The notes under the pieces were generated by a model. The model saw nothing but the letters and a program-made list of their open reading frames with translations. It was not told where the DNA came from and searched no databases. The position numbers were made by a program, and so were the translations under genes. Positions 6,218-11,157 of a DNA stretch of 11,157 bases are shown in pieces (the stretch's first letter is position 1; each line of letters opens with the position of its first letter). The stretch is from Bacteroidales bacterium GP3 (GTDB taxonomy: Bacteria > Bacteroidota > Bacteroidia > Bacteroidales > Muribaculaceae): contig DAAK01000115.1 of assembly GCA_001701075.1 (NCBI GenBank), positions 6,709 through 17,865 on the forward strand. Reading direction: 5' to 3'.

Positions 6218-6583
6218 ATGAGAAAGAAAGAACTTAAGAACTCCATCATAGAAATTTGTCCGGTAAGGAACGTAATCGCACGGTTTGGTAACAAGTGGGC
6301 ACTCCTCGTATTACTCGTTATAAATGAAAACGAACCTATAAGATATAACGAACTAGGACGCAAGATTCCCGACATATCATCGCGTGTGTTGTCCGGTACC
6401 TTGCGTACCCTTGAAGCTGATGGTCTTGTGAGCCGTAGACTTTACAATGAAGTCCCCGCTCGTGTAGATTATTCATTGACCGACACAGGGCACTCGCTGA
6501 TACCCATTATTCTGCAATTGACAGAATGGGCACAGAATAATATGAAAACTATCATCGAACATCGCAAGAAATCTGATGATTGA
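6218..6583 (+). CDS. HxlR-family winged-helix transcriptional regulator
   Basis: This 121-residue protein shows the full HxlR/DUF24 pattern: an N-terminal CPVRNVIARFGNKWALLVLL with Cys14, a recognition region around ISSRVLSGTLRTLEADGLV (53-71), and a wing ending in VDYSLTDTG (83-91). HxlR proteins bind DNA as dimers. Characterised members such as YodB, CatR and HypR use the conserved N-terminal cysteine to sense quinones, aldehydes or oxidants, and Cys14 is present here. The gene is divergent from the Cys-repeat peptide operon and heads a plus-strand series of flavodoxin, dehydrogenase-remnant and FMN reductase genes; it may regulate both sides, with the shared CTTGATTG arms as candidate sites. 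Its stop overlaps by 8 nt the start of the truncated flavodoxin ORF. Confidence 0.9.
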   Translation: MRKKELKNSIIEICPVRNVIARFGNKWALLVLLVINENEPIRYNELGRKIPDISSRVLSGTLRTLEADGLVSRRLYNEVPARVDYSLTDTGHSLIPIILQLTEWAQNNMKTIIEHRKKSDD

Positions 6584-6857
6584 GAGCCACATAGACAATT
6601 TTGAAAGATATGACACAATCTATCTCGGTTTCCCGATATGGTGGTTCACAGCTCCAACCATTGTCAATACTTTCCTTGAACAATATAATACAGACGGAAA
6701 GGTTATAATCCCCTTTGCCACTTCAGGAGGAAGTCCGATTGGCGAAACAGAAAAAGACCTTCGCGTTTCGGCTCCGAAAGCAATCTTCAAGCCAGGGTTG
6801 GTCATGAACAACTATTCAGAAAAACAAGTGGCCGATTGGGTCAAATCTGTAAATTGA
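6576..6857 (+). pseudogene. Flavodoxin, 5'-truncated copy
   Basis: The 93-codon ORF encodes only the C-terminal half of a flavodoxin: the strand YDTIYLGFPIWWFTAP, the FMN-contacting loop FATSGGSPIG and the end VADWVKSVN. The N-terminal FMN phosphate-binding loop is missing. Compared with the full gene starting at 10679, similarity begins abruptly at AGAGCCAC (6583-6590, matching 10974-10981) at the HxlR stop codon. It then runs without gaps to the window end, about 90% identical by hand count (17 differences in 184 bp), with most differences silent. The ORF begins with an ATG inside the end of the HxlR gene, so it could still be translated, but it should not fold as a working flavodoxin. It is the relic of a deletion or a partial duplication. 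Confidence 0.82.
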
Positions 6858-6874
6858 TATTTTAACTCAAAATT

Positions 6875-6988
6875 ATGTTAGGGAATTTTATATATGTCAA
6901 TCCCACAAAGTTATATTTTGGAGAGTCGGCAGTGACTAAGAAAATCTGTCACGATGAAATAGTTAAAATTCTACGTGAAAGCTTGTAA
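6875..6988 (+). pseudogene. Iron-containing alcohol dehydrogenase remnant (in-frame internal deletion)
   Basis: An uninterrupted 37-codon frame joins two ends of an iron-containing alcohol dehydrogenase (YqhD/butanol dehydrogenase type). The first part, MLGNFIYVNPTKLYFGE, is the conserved N-terminus of that family. The last part, HDEIVKILRESL before TAA, looks like its C-terminal helix. About 350 residues in between, including nucleotide- and metal-binding sites, are gone. The reading frame is kept. The remnant lies between the flavodoxin relic and the FMN reductase, 5 nt before the latter, which suggests it was once part of this operon. The N-terminal match is strong; the C-terminal match is weaker because that helix is less conserved. 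Confidence 0.68.
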
Positions 6989-6993
6989 CGATT

Positions 6994-7530
6994 ATGAAAA
7001 AGATTCTTATAATATCCACAAGTCTCAGAGGCAAAAGCAATTCCCACGAACTCGCTGAATCCTTTGGGAAAGGAGCTTCTGAAAGTGGAAACGATGTTGA
7101 AATTATTACTTTGCATCACAAGGAGATCCGATTTTGTATCGGATGCCTATCATGTGGAAAAACTGGCAAATGTGTTATCAAGGACGATGCGCCTGAGATT
7201 GTAGGCAAGATGCACGATGCAGATGTGCTTGTCTTCGCAACCCCCATATATTATTATGAGATGAGCGGCCAGATGAAGACCCTGCTTGACCGGGCAAATC
7301 CACTTTACGGAAGTGACTATCACTTCACCGACATTTATCTGCTCACAAGTGCCGCAGAAGATGAAAAGAATGTACCGTCGCGGGCAATAAGCGGACTGGA
7401 GGGTTGGATAGAATGCTTTGAAAGAGCAAGACTTGCGGGCACTGTGTTTGCCGGTAGCGTAAATGTTCCGGGAGATATAGCCGGTCATAAAGCTCTGTCC
7501 GAAGCTTACAATTTTGGCAAAAAATTATGA
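6994..7530 (+). CDS. NAD(P)H-dependent FMN reductase / iron-sulfur flavoprotein-like
   Basis: This 178-residue flavodoxin-fold protein has the FMN phosphate loop STSLRGKSNSHEL (residues 8-20) and the strand VLVFATPIYYYEMSGQMKTLLDR (78-100), typical of the NADPH-dependent FMN reductase family. It also carries a compact cysteine cluster C48-x2-C51-x2-C54-x5-C60. This spacing fits the [4Fe-4S] motif of archaeal-type iron-sulfur flavoproteins, although many family members with similar cysteines are annotated only as flavodoxin-family oxidoreductases. It would transfer electrons from NAD(P)H or ferredoxin to an unknown acceptor in the cytosol. It follows the dehydrogenase remnant by 5 nt and is the only intact enzyme gene left downstream of HxlR. 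Its stop overlaps the stop of the convergent esterase gene by 6 nt. Confidence 0.86.
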   Translation: MKKILIISTSLRGKSNSHELAESFGKGASESGNDVEIITLHHKEIRFCIGCLSCGKTGKCVIKDDAPEIVGKMHDADVLVFATPIYYYEMSGQMKTLLDRANPLYGSDYHFTDIYLLTSAAEDEKNVPSRAISGLEGWIECFERARLAGTVFAGSVNVPGDIAGHKALSEAYNFGKKL

Positions 7531-8199
7531 TTTGGAATAAAGAGCAGAAAATGCCTTGTCAAGACGAGGAATAGGATCAGAATAATGGTTTCCCGGGACA
7601 CTCTGAAATTCGGTTTTAATTCCGGCATCCCGAAGTAAGCGGATAATTTCCTGTGTGTTTACATCAACAGAATTAAATGCTTTTACATTAGACTTTGATT
7701 CCTGATTTCCGAGAAGGAAGAATGCCATTCCACTTTTCGAAGGGATGGGGCGAGTCTTCATCCAGTCTAAAAATCCTTCATACCAGAATGAACCCGACAA
7801 CGAAGAAATATTCTTGAAAGTATCACACAACATCCATTGCCAGAGCGCAAACAGACCCGACATAGACACGCCAACAAGACTTCTATCGACATCGACAGCT
7901 ATCCCCAAGGCACTCTCAATCCGGGGAATAATATCTTGTTGAAGTTTTTTCAAGAACTGTGGAGACTCGCCTTTAAAGTCCTCTGTGCCTTTCGGAACGC
8001 CTGGAGCCGGCCACGGACTAAAGACGTTTTGCCAATCCATTCCGGTTATCACCACAATGTTCACGCAATATTTTTCGGAAGCAGTGACAATCCAGTTGGA
8101 AAGCGTATCCATCGGATACAGGATATAGGCAATTTTTTTCTTATCATCTATGGTGTTGCACTGACACTGCAACCCGTCTATTTCAATTTTTTTCATCAT
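7525..8199 (-). CDS. Alpha/beta-hydrolase esterase (esterase D / siderophore-esterase-like)
   Basis: This 224-residue protein has no signal peptide, so it is probably cytosolic. The nucleophile elbow is GVSMSG (110-115) with Ser112; members usually have Gly where Ser114 stands. A catalytic His is likely at H205 in VPGNHYSDP, and an acidic residue such as Asp207 or one in the preceding loop completes the triad. The pattern fits the PF00756-type esterases, which include S-formylglutathione hydrolases and siderophore esterases such as IroE; the substrate is not evident. The start is one of two adjacent ATGs (8199 or 8196), overlapping the end of the GNAT gene by up to 17 nt. It is the last gene of a four-gene operon with an adenylating enzyme, so it may hydrolyse an ester or thioester made there (inference). 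Confidence 0.8.
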   Translation of the reverse strand: MMKKIEIDGLQCQCNTIDDKKKIAYILYPMDTLSNWIVTASEKYCVNIVVITGMDWQNVFSPWPAPGVPKGTEDFKGESPQFLKKLQQDIIPRIESALGIAVDVDRSLVGVSMSGLFALWQWMLCDTFKNISSLSGSFWYEGFLDWMKTRPIPSKSGMAFFLLGNQESKSNVKAFNSVDVNTQEIIRLLRDAGIKTEFQSVPGNHYSDPIPRLDKAFSALYSKS

Positions 8200-8644
8200 A
8201 ATATTTCATCATATCCGGCATATCCTCAAATCCTAAAGAAGCATAGACCTGTTTCCCATCTTCTGTTGATTCCAGATATATTTTGCCACAATCGCGTCTC
8301 TTTGCTTCTGCAATTAACTCTTTCACTATTTTATGGGCCACCCCATGTTTGCGGAATGCCTCGCGGACATATATATTCATCAGATAGGCACAATGACCTG
8401 ATGGATTGTCAGGAGAGGGAAGTTCATCGGTAAAGCATATTGAACCGCATCCACAATCTTCACCATCTACTGAAGCTACCAAAGCATAATGAGAGCCATC
8501 AGCAATGTGGCGGCGATAGTATTCTCTATTCCGATCAAGCAAACCCACGGAGGGTACTTCACCAAATACATGACGAATTACCTCTGCACGCCATTTCATC
8601 AACTCTGACAACAACTTTGTTTCCCTAAGCTCTATCACTATCAT
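8183..8644 (-). CDS. GNAT-family N-acetyltransferase
   Basis: This 153-residue protein shows the GNAT acetyl-CoA site: beta strand 4 YLMNIYV, then REAFRKHGVAHKIVKELI (94-111), where R98-K-H-G101-V-A matches the pyrophosphate-binding R/Q-x-x-G-x-G/A motif. The following KIYLESTEDGKQVYASLGFE is the usual beta 5 and Y-x-x-x-GF ending. Such enzymes acetylate amines of small molecules, peptides or proteins; the acceptor here is unknown. It lies 24 nt after the adenylating enzyme and overlaps the esterase start, so the three genes are probably translated from one message. The gene is complete. Confidence 0.88.
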   Translation of the reverse strand: MIVIELRETKLLSELMKWRAEVIRHVFGEVPSVGLLDRNREYYRRHIADGSHYALVASVDGEDCGCGSICFTDELPSPDNPSGHCAYLMNIYVREAFRKHGVAHKIVKELIAEAKRRDCGKIYLESTEDGKQVYASLGFEDMPDMMKYYDEKN

Positions 8645-8668
8645 TGGGCATTAGCTTTAATTAGAACA

Positions 8669-10105
8669 TCATTTATATTCCCCTTCTTTCATCACAATGG
8701 GAAGAGCCTCCATATCTACCTTACCACGACGCGTAATCGGAATCTCCTTAACTTTCACAAAGAACTCAGGCACCATAAAATCAGTCAGTTTGGACTGGAG
8801 CCACTTTCGGATACTACTCAACTTACAATCCTCACCAGGAATGATATAAGCAACGAGATAATGGAGATCATTTTCATCAAGGAATGCGCGAACGATACCT
8901 CTTTCTATACATGGACATGTATTCAGGACATTTTCAACCTCTTCGGGTTCGACTCGCTTACCAAGTATCATCACCTGATTATCACGACGGTTGAGAAACG
9001 CGAGATTACCATCGGGTAGCACATACCCAAGGTCGCCACTCCTATAGAAACGGGTGCCGTCAGGAAGAGTCAGGAAGTTCCTTTGCTCAGGAGCATTGTT
9101 GATGTATCCACGGCTTACGCCTTCCCCGAAGATGCAGATTTCACCTACTGTTCCCTGTGGCACTTCATTTAGCTCCTTGTCAAGAATTTTCGTTTCGACA
9201 CCAAGAACGGGCTTGCCTACCGGGAATGTACCGTCTTCAAGAGGCTCTGCATTGTCTACGCGAAAATAGTTGGAACATACAGTGGTTTCGGATGGTCCGT
9301 ATGTATTATAAATTTTCACACCCTTGTCGCGAAGATTCGTAATATAACTGCCTCTGATCACATCGCCACCGCTGATAATCAACTTGATTGACTTCGGAAT
9401 CTCCGGAAGCTTATTCATCTCTGCTATGAGATAAGGGAACCCATCAATTATAGTAACTCCATGACGCTCGACAAATGACATAAGAGTTTCGAGCGAACTG
9501 TTATGGATTGCCCGGGTAGGAATACAAACAGCAGCTCCGTTAAGCAATGTCGTATAGACTTCCTCAACGAAAATGTCGAACGAGCAGACAGAGTATTGCA
9601 GCATCACATCTCCAGGACCGGTATGAAACTCTGCCTCAAACGCCCTGGCATAATTAGTGACTGAATGATTCTCAACAGTTACACCCTTAGGCTTACCTGA
9701 AGTGCCCGAGGTGTAGAGCACATATGCTACGCCATCGGACTCAGACCTGTCGGACAGCTCACGCCCGGCATGACGAAGATGGCGACAATAGTTGTCGGTG
9801 ATGACGAAATCCACACCGGCACTGTTCATCATATAATTTATGCGTTCCTGTGGCAATGAAGGTTCGGCAGGCACATAAGCGGCTCCGCTTTTCAGAACAG
9901 CGAGCATAGCCGCTATTTGCTCTGCTCCATGATGCATCACCACGCCTACGTAATTTGGTTTTTTATCATAGAACTTAACGCAGATGGCATCTACCATGGC
10001 GTCTAACTCTGCATATGTAAGAGTCCGGTCTTCCTCGATGACTGCTGGCATTTGAGGATATTTCCTGACAATCTCCTTGAAGCAGGAATATATGGTGTTT
10101 TTCAT
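8669..10105 (-). CDS. Stand-alone amino-acid-type adenylating enzyme (NRPS A-domain / DltA-like)
   Basis: This 478-residue protein is a complete ANL-superfamily adenylation domain. Core motifs are in order: A3 LYTSGTSGKPKG (130-141), A4 with FDIFVEE (176-182), A5 NTYGPSETT (267-275), A7 YRSGDLG (354-360), A8 GKRVEPEEVE (382-391) and the catalytic A10 Lys462 in RRGKVD. Asp177 aligns with the Asp that binds the alpha-amino group in amino-acid-activating A-domains, suggesting an amino acid substrate. There is no attached carrier, condensation or thioesterase domain, and no carrier-protein gene in the window. DltA (D-alanine activation) has a similar build, but DltB, DltC and DltD are absent. The start ATG overlaps the MmcQ/YjbR stop as ATGA. 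It probably activates an amino acid for transfer to an unlinked carrier or small molecule, perhaps with the neighbouring acetyltransferase and esterase. Confidence 0.87.
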   Translation of the reverse strand: MKNTIYSCFKEIVRKYPQMPAVIEEDRTLTYAELDAMVDAICVKFYDKKPNYVGVVMHHGAEQIAAMLAVLKSGAAYVPAEPSLPQERINYMMNSAGVDFVITDNYCRHLRHAGRELSDRSESDGVAYVLYTSGTSGKPKGVTVENHSVTNYARAFEAEFHTGPGDVMLQYSVCSFDIFVEEVYTTLLNGAAVCIPTRAIHNSSLETLMSFVERHGVTIIDGFPYLIAEMNKLPEIPKSIKLIISGGDVIRGSYITNLRDKGVKIYNTYGPSETTVCSNYFRVDNAEPLEDGTFPVGKPVLGVETKILDKELNEVPQGTVGEICIFGEGVSRGYINNAPEQRNFLTLPDGTRFYRSGDLGYVLPDGNLAFLNRRDNQVMILGKRVEPEEVENVLNTCPCIERGIVRAFLDENDLHYLVAYIIPGEDCKLSSIRKWLQSKLTDFMVPEFFVKVKEIPITRRGKVDMEALPIVMKEGEYK

Positions 10106-10455
10106 AACGATTCTTTTACAGATTTAGGGAGTTTGCTGAGGATAAGCTGATAGCCATCGGAAAGCAATTCTTTAATTACCTTATCGGGCACATCCGACTG
10201 TAGTCTTACACCGAGCCAGTGCTCCTTATTCATATGCCAAGCCGGAAAAGCCCCTTGATATCGGCTCTGCATTTCAACGATGGTTTCCGGAGCGCATTTC
10301 ACGTCTATGAATTTCTTGTCAAGATCCACAAGGCAGAACCATTTTCCACCAACGGTAAATGTTGCGAGCATTGAATATTGGGGTTCGGTCCAAGGCATAT
10401 TCTCCTGTGCTCCCTTGAGCGACAAGCAGTATTCACGTAAGTCTTCTATATTCAT
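10102..10455 (-). CDS. MmcQ/YjbR family protein
   Basis: This 117-residue protein matches the MmcQ/YjbR family along its length: LREYCLSLKGAQENMPW near the N-terminus, VGGKWFCLVDLD (35-46), FIDVKCAPE (49-57), the signature AWHMNKEHWLGV (72-83) and the C-terminal YQLILSKLPKSV. The fold resembles a CyaY-like or double-wing structure and is often called DNA-binding, but the function is not established. A GAAGGA stretch precedes the ATG at 10455. It is the first gene of the minus-strand operon and its stop overlaps the start of the adenylating enzyme as ATGA (10105-10102), implying coupled translation. Confidence 0.88.
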   Translation of the reverse strand: MNIEDLREYCLSLKGAQENMPWTEPQYSMLATFTVGGKWFCLVDLDKKFIDVKCAPETIVEMQSRYQGAFPAWHMNKEHWLGVRLQSDVPDKVIKELLSDGYQLILSKLPKSVKESL

Positions 10456-10500
10456 AATCCTTCGTTTTTGATATTTAATATTAAAACATACGAAAAAAAA

Positions 10501-10533
10501 TTAGGTTGACTTGCGATTATAGTTGGCAGTTGG
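10501..10533 (-). repeat. Near copy of the EFR1 3' end (matches 1572-1603)
   Basis: This stretch matches 1572-1603 with one substitution and one 1-bp indel; the core TTATAGTTGGCAGTTGG is identical. In the first copy it spans the last EFR1 codons (NCQL, stop) and 3' flank. Here, on the minus strand, it again reads NCQL then TAA, but no EFR1 body precedes it. It is probably the scar of a lost EFR1-like gene. Confidence 0.6.
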
Positions 10534-10581
10534 TTTGGTTTTCCCTACGGGAGGCTCTGTGATAAATCAGCAAATCCGTAT

Positions 10582-10641
10582 TTGGGGTATATATTGCCTT
10601 AATTGGGGTCATTATTTGGAAAAGAATATTTACTAATTTTG
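10582..10641 (+). promoter_or_regulatory. Candidate activator-dependent promoter of the flavodoxin
   Basis: TAATTTTG (10634-10641) matches the -7 box. A TTTG lies at 10615-10618, only 15 bp upstream, so no -33 element is at the normal distance. Upstream are two TTGGGGT copies (10582-10588 and 10603-10609) exactly 21 bp apart, two helical turns. Direct repeats with that spacing, ending next to the -33 region, are typical of AraC-type activator sites. The 5' leader would be about 30 nt. Confidence 0.45.
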
Positions 10642-10678
10642 CAATGGAATAATAGTGATAATAACAAAAACAATAAAT

Positions 10679-11157
10679 ATGAAAAAATTACTATTAATGA
10701 TCATGGCAGCAGGTGTATTTGTAATGACAGCTTGCGCCGCAAAAAACGGCAGCAAAGCTGTGAAAGATTCTGAAGAGACTTCAATTCTGGTTGCGTATTT
10801 TTCAGCTCAGGGTCACACTAAGGCTCTCGCAGAGAAAATAGCCAAAGTAACAGGCGGTGACTTATTCGAGATAGAGCCGGGTCAACCTTACACCGAGGAA
10901 GATCTTGATGGCTGGAACGAAAGTGCCAGGGGCACACGTGAATCCAAAGACCGCACCACCAGACCGGAAGTAAAGAGCCACGTAGATAATTTTGAAAGAT
11001 ATGACACCATCTATCTGGGTTTCCCGATATGGTGGTACACAGCTCCAACCATTGTCAATACTTTCCTTGAACAATACAACACAGACGGCAAAGTCATTAT
11101 TCCTTTTGCGACATCAGGGGGAAGTCCCATTGGCGAAACAGAAAAAGACCTTCGCGT
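10679..11157 (+). CDS. Lipoprotein flavodoxin (3' end cut by window edge)
   Basis: The reading frame is open from ATG 10679 to the window end (159 full codons). Residues 1-18 form a lipoprotein signal (two Lys, hydrophobic core) ending in VMTA before Cys19, so the protein should be lipid-anchored outside the cytoplasmic membrane. A flavodoxin domain follows: SILVAYFSAQGHTKALAEKI holds the FMN phosphate loop SAQGHT, then a Trp-containing loop at YLGFPIWWYTAP and FATSGGSPIG. The length and motifs suggest the larger flavodoxin family (Flavodoxin_4 type). Extracytoplasmic flavodoxins with lipoprotein signals occur in Bacteroidota, but their partners are not established. Its codons from SHVDNFERYD onward match the truncated copy at 6583 at about 90% nucleotide identity. 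Confidence 0.87.
   Translation, partial: MKKLLLMIMAAGVFVMTACAAKNGSKAVKDSEETSILVAYFSAQGHTKALAEKIAKVTGGDLFEIEPGQPYTEEDLDGWNESARGTRESKDRTTRPEVKSHVDNFERYDTIYLGFPIWWYTAPTIVNTFLEQYNTDGKVIIPFATSGGSPIGETEKDLR

Larger units (their letters stand above)
10456..10678. other. Divergent intergenic region with repeat remnant and regulatory elements
   Basis: This 223-bp region separates the minus-strand MmcQ operon from the plus-strand flavodoxin. No gene is visible. It holds a 33-bp near copy of the EFR1 gene end (10501-10533), a CAAAT/ATTTG inverted repeat (10571-10575 and 10580-10584), two TTGGGGT direct repeats and a -7 box for the flavodoxin, listed separately. No convincing promoter was found for the MmcQ operon; TATGTTTT-like sequence occurs but without a -33 partner. 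Confidence 0.5.

Noticed and set aside
10615..10618. TTTG as the -33 box of the flavodoxin promoter
   Set aside because: It is only 15 bp from the -7 box, shorter than the usual 19-21 bp spacing.

Overview
The window looks like an accessory stretch of a Bacteroidales (Bacteroidota) chromosome. The promoters that can be read follow the Bacteroidota pattern (TTTG or TTGA about 19-20 bp before TAnnTTTG), Shine-Dalgarno sequences are mostly weak or absent, and the gene families (HAE-type inositol-polyphosphate phosphatase, EFR1 ferredoxin, lipoprotein flavodoxin, ACGX-type repeat peptide) are typical of gut members. Genus cannot be decided from sequence alone. No rRNA, tRNA, CRISPR array or transposase was seen.

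Layout. 117-1421 (-): secreted histidine acid phosphatase of the MINPP type. 1587-2351 (-): EFR1-type flavodoxin/ferredoxin fusion. 2457-3233 (-): radical SAM protein that has lost its N-terminal cluster-binding part, followed by a good terminator hairpin. 3319-5993 (-): the centrepiece, a compact operon of a 75-residue Cys-repeat precursor peptide, a cupin, a radical SAM/SPASM enzyme and a medium-chain dehydrogenase, with a hairpin plus T-run between precursor and enzymes. It reads as a RiPP system of the type I recall from family databases as 'ACGX-repeat'. 6218-7530 (+): divergent HxlR regulator, then a 5'-truncated flavodoxin, an iron-alcohol-dehydrogenase gene shrunk to 37 codons, and an intact Cys-rich FMN reductase. 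7525-10455 (-): MmcQ/YjbR protein, stand-alone amino-acid-type adenylating enzyme, GNAT acetyltransferase and alpha/beta esterase, packed with overlaps. 10679-end (+): full-length lipoprotein flavodoxin cut by the window edge; its middle is about 90% identical to the truncated flavodoxin 4.4 kb upstream.

How the genes may work together. The precursor carries three ACGSACGAG modules separated by acidic/Pro/Lys linkers. The SPASM-containing radical SAM enzyme is the obvious modifying enzyme; the cupin and dehydrogenase are cotranscribed and may tailor the product or supply redox chemistry. The HxlR protein, from a family with known thiol-based redox and aldehyde sensors, is divergently placed and both promoters share an inverted CTTGATTG element, so it is a candidate controller. 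Flavin and Fe-S proteins (EFR1, two flavodoxin copies, FMN reductase) make this a redox-rich neighbourhood. Three broken or shrunken genes and scattered repeats show that the locus has been rearranged.
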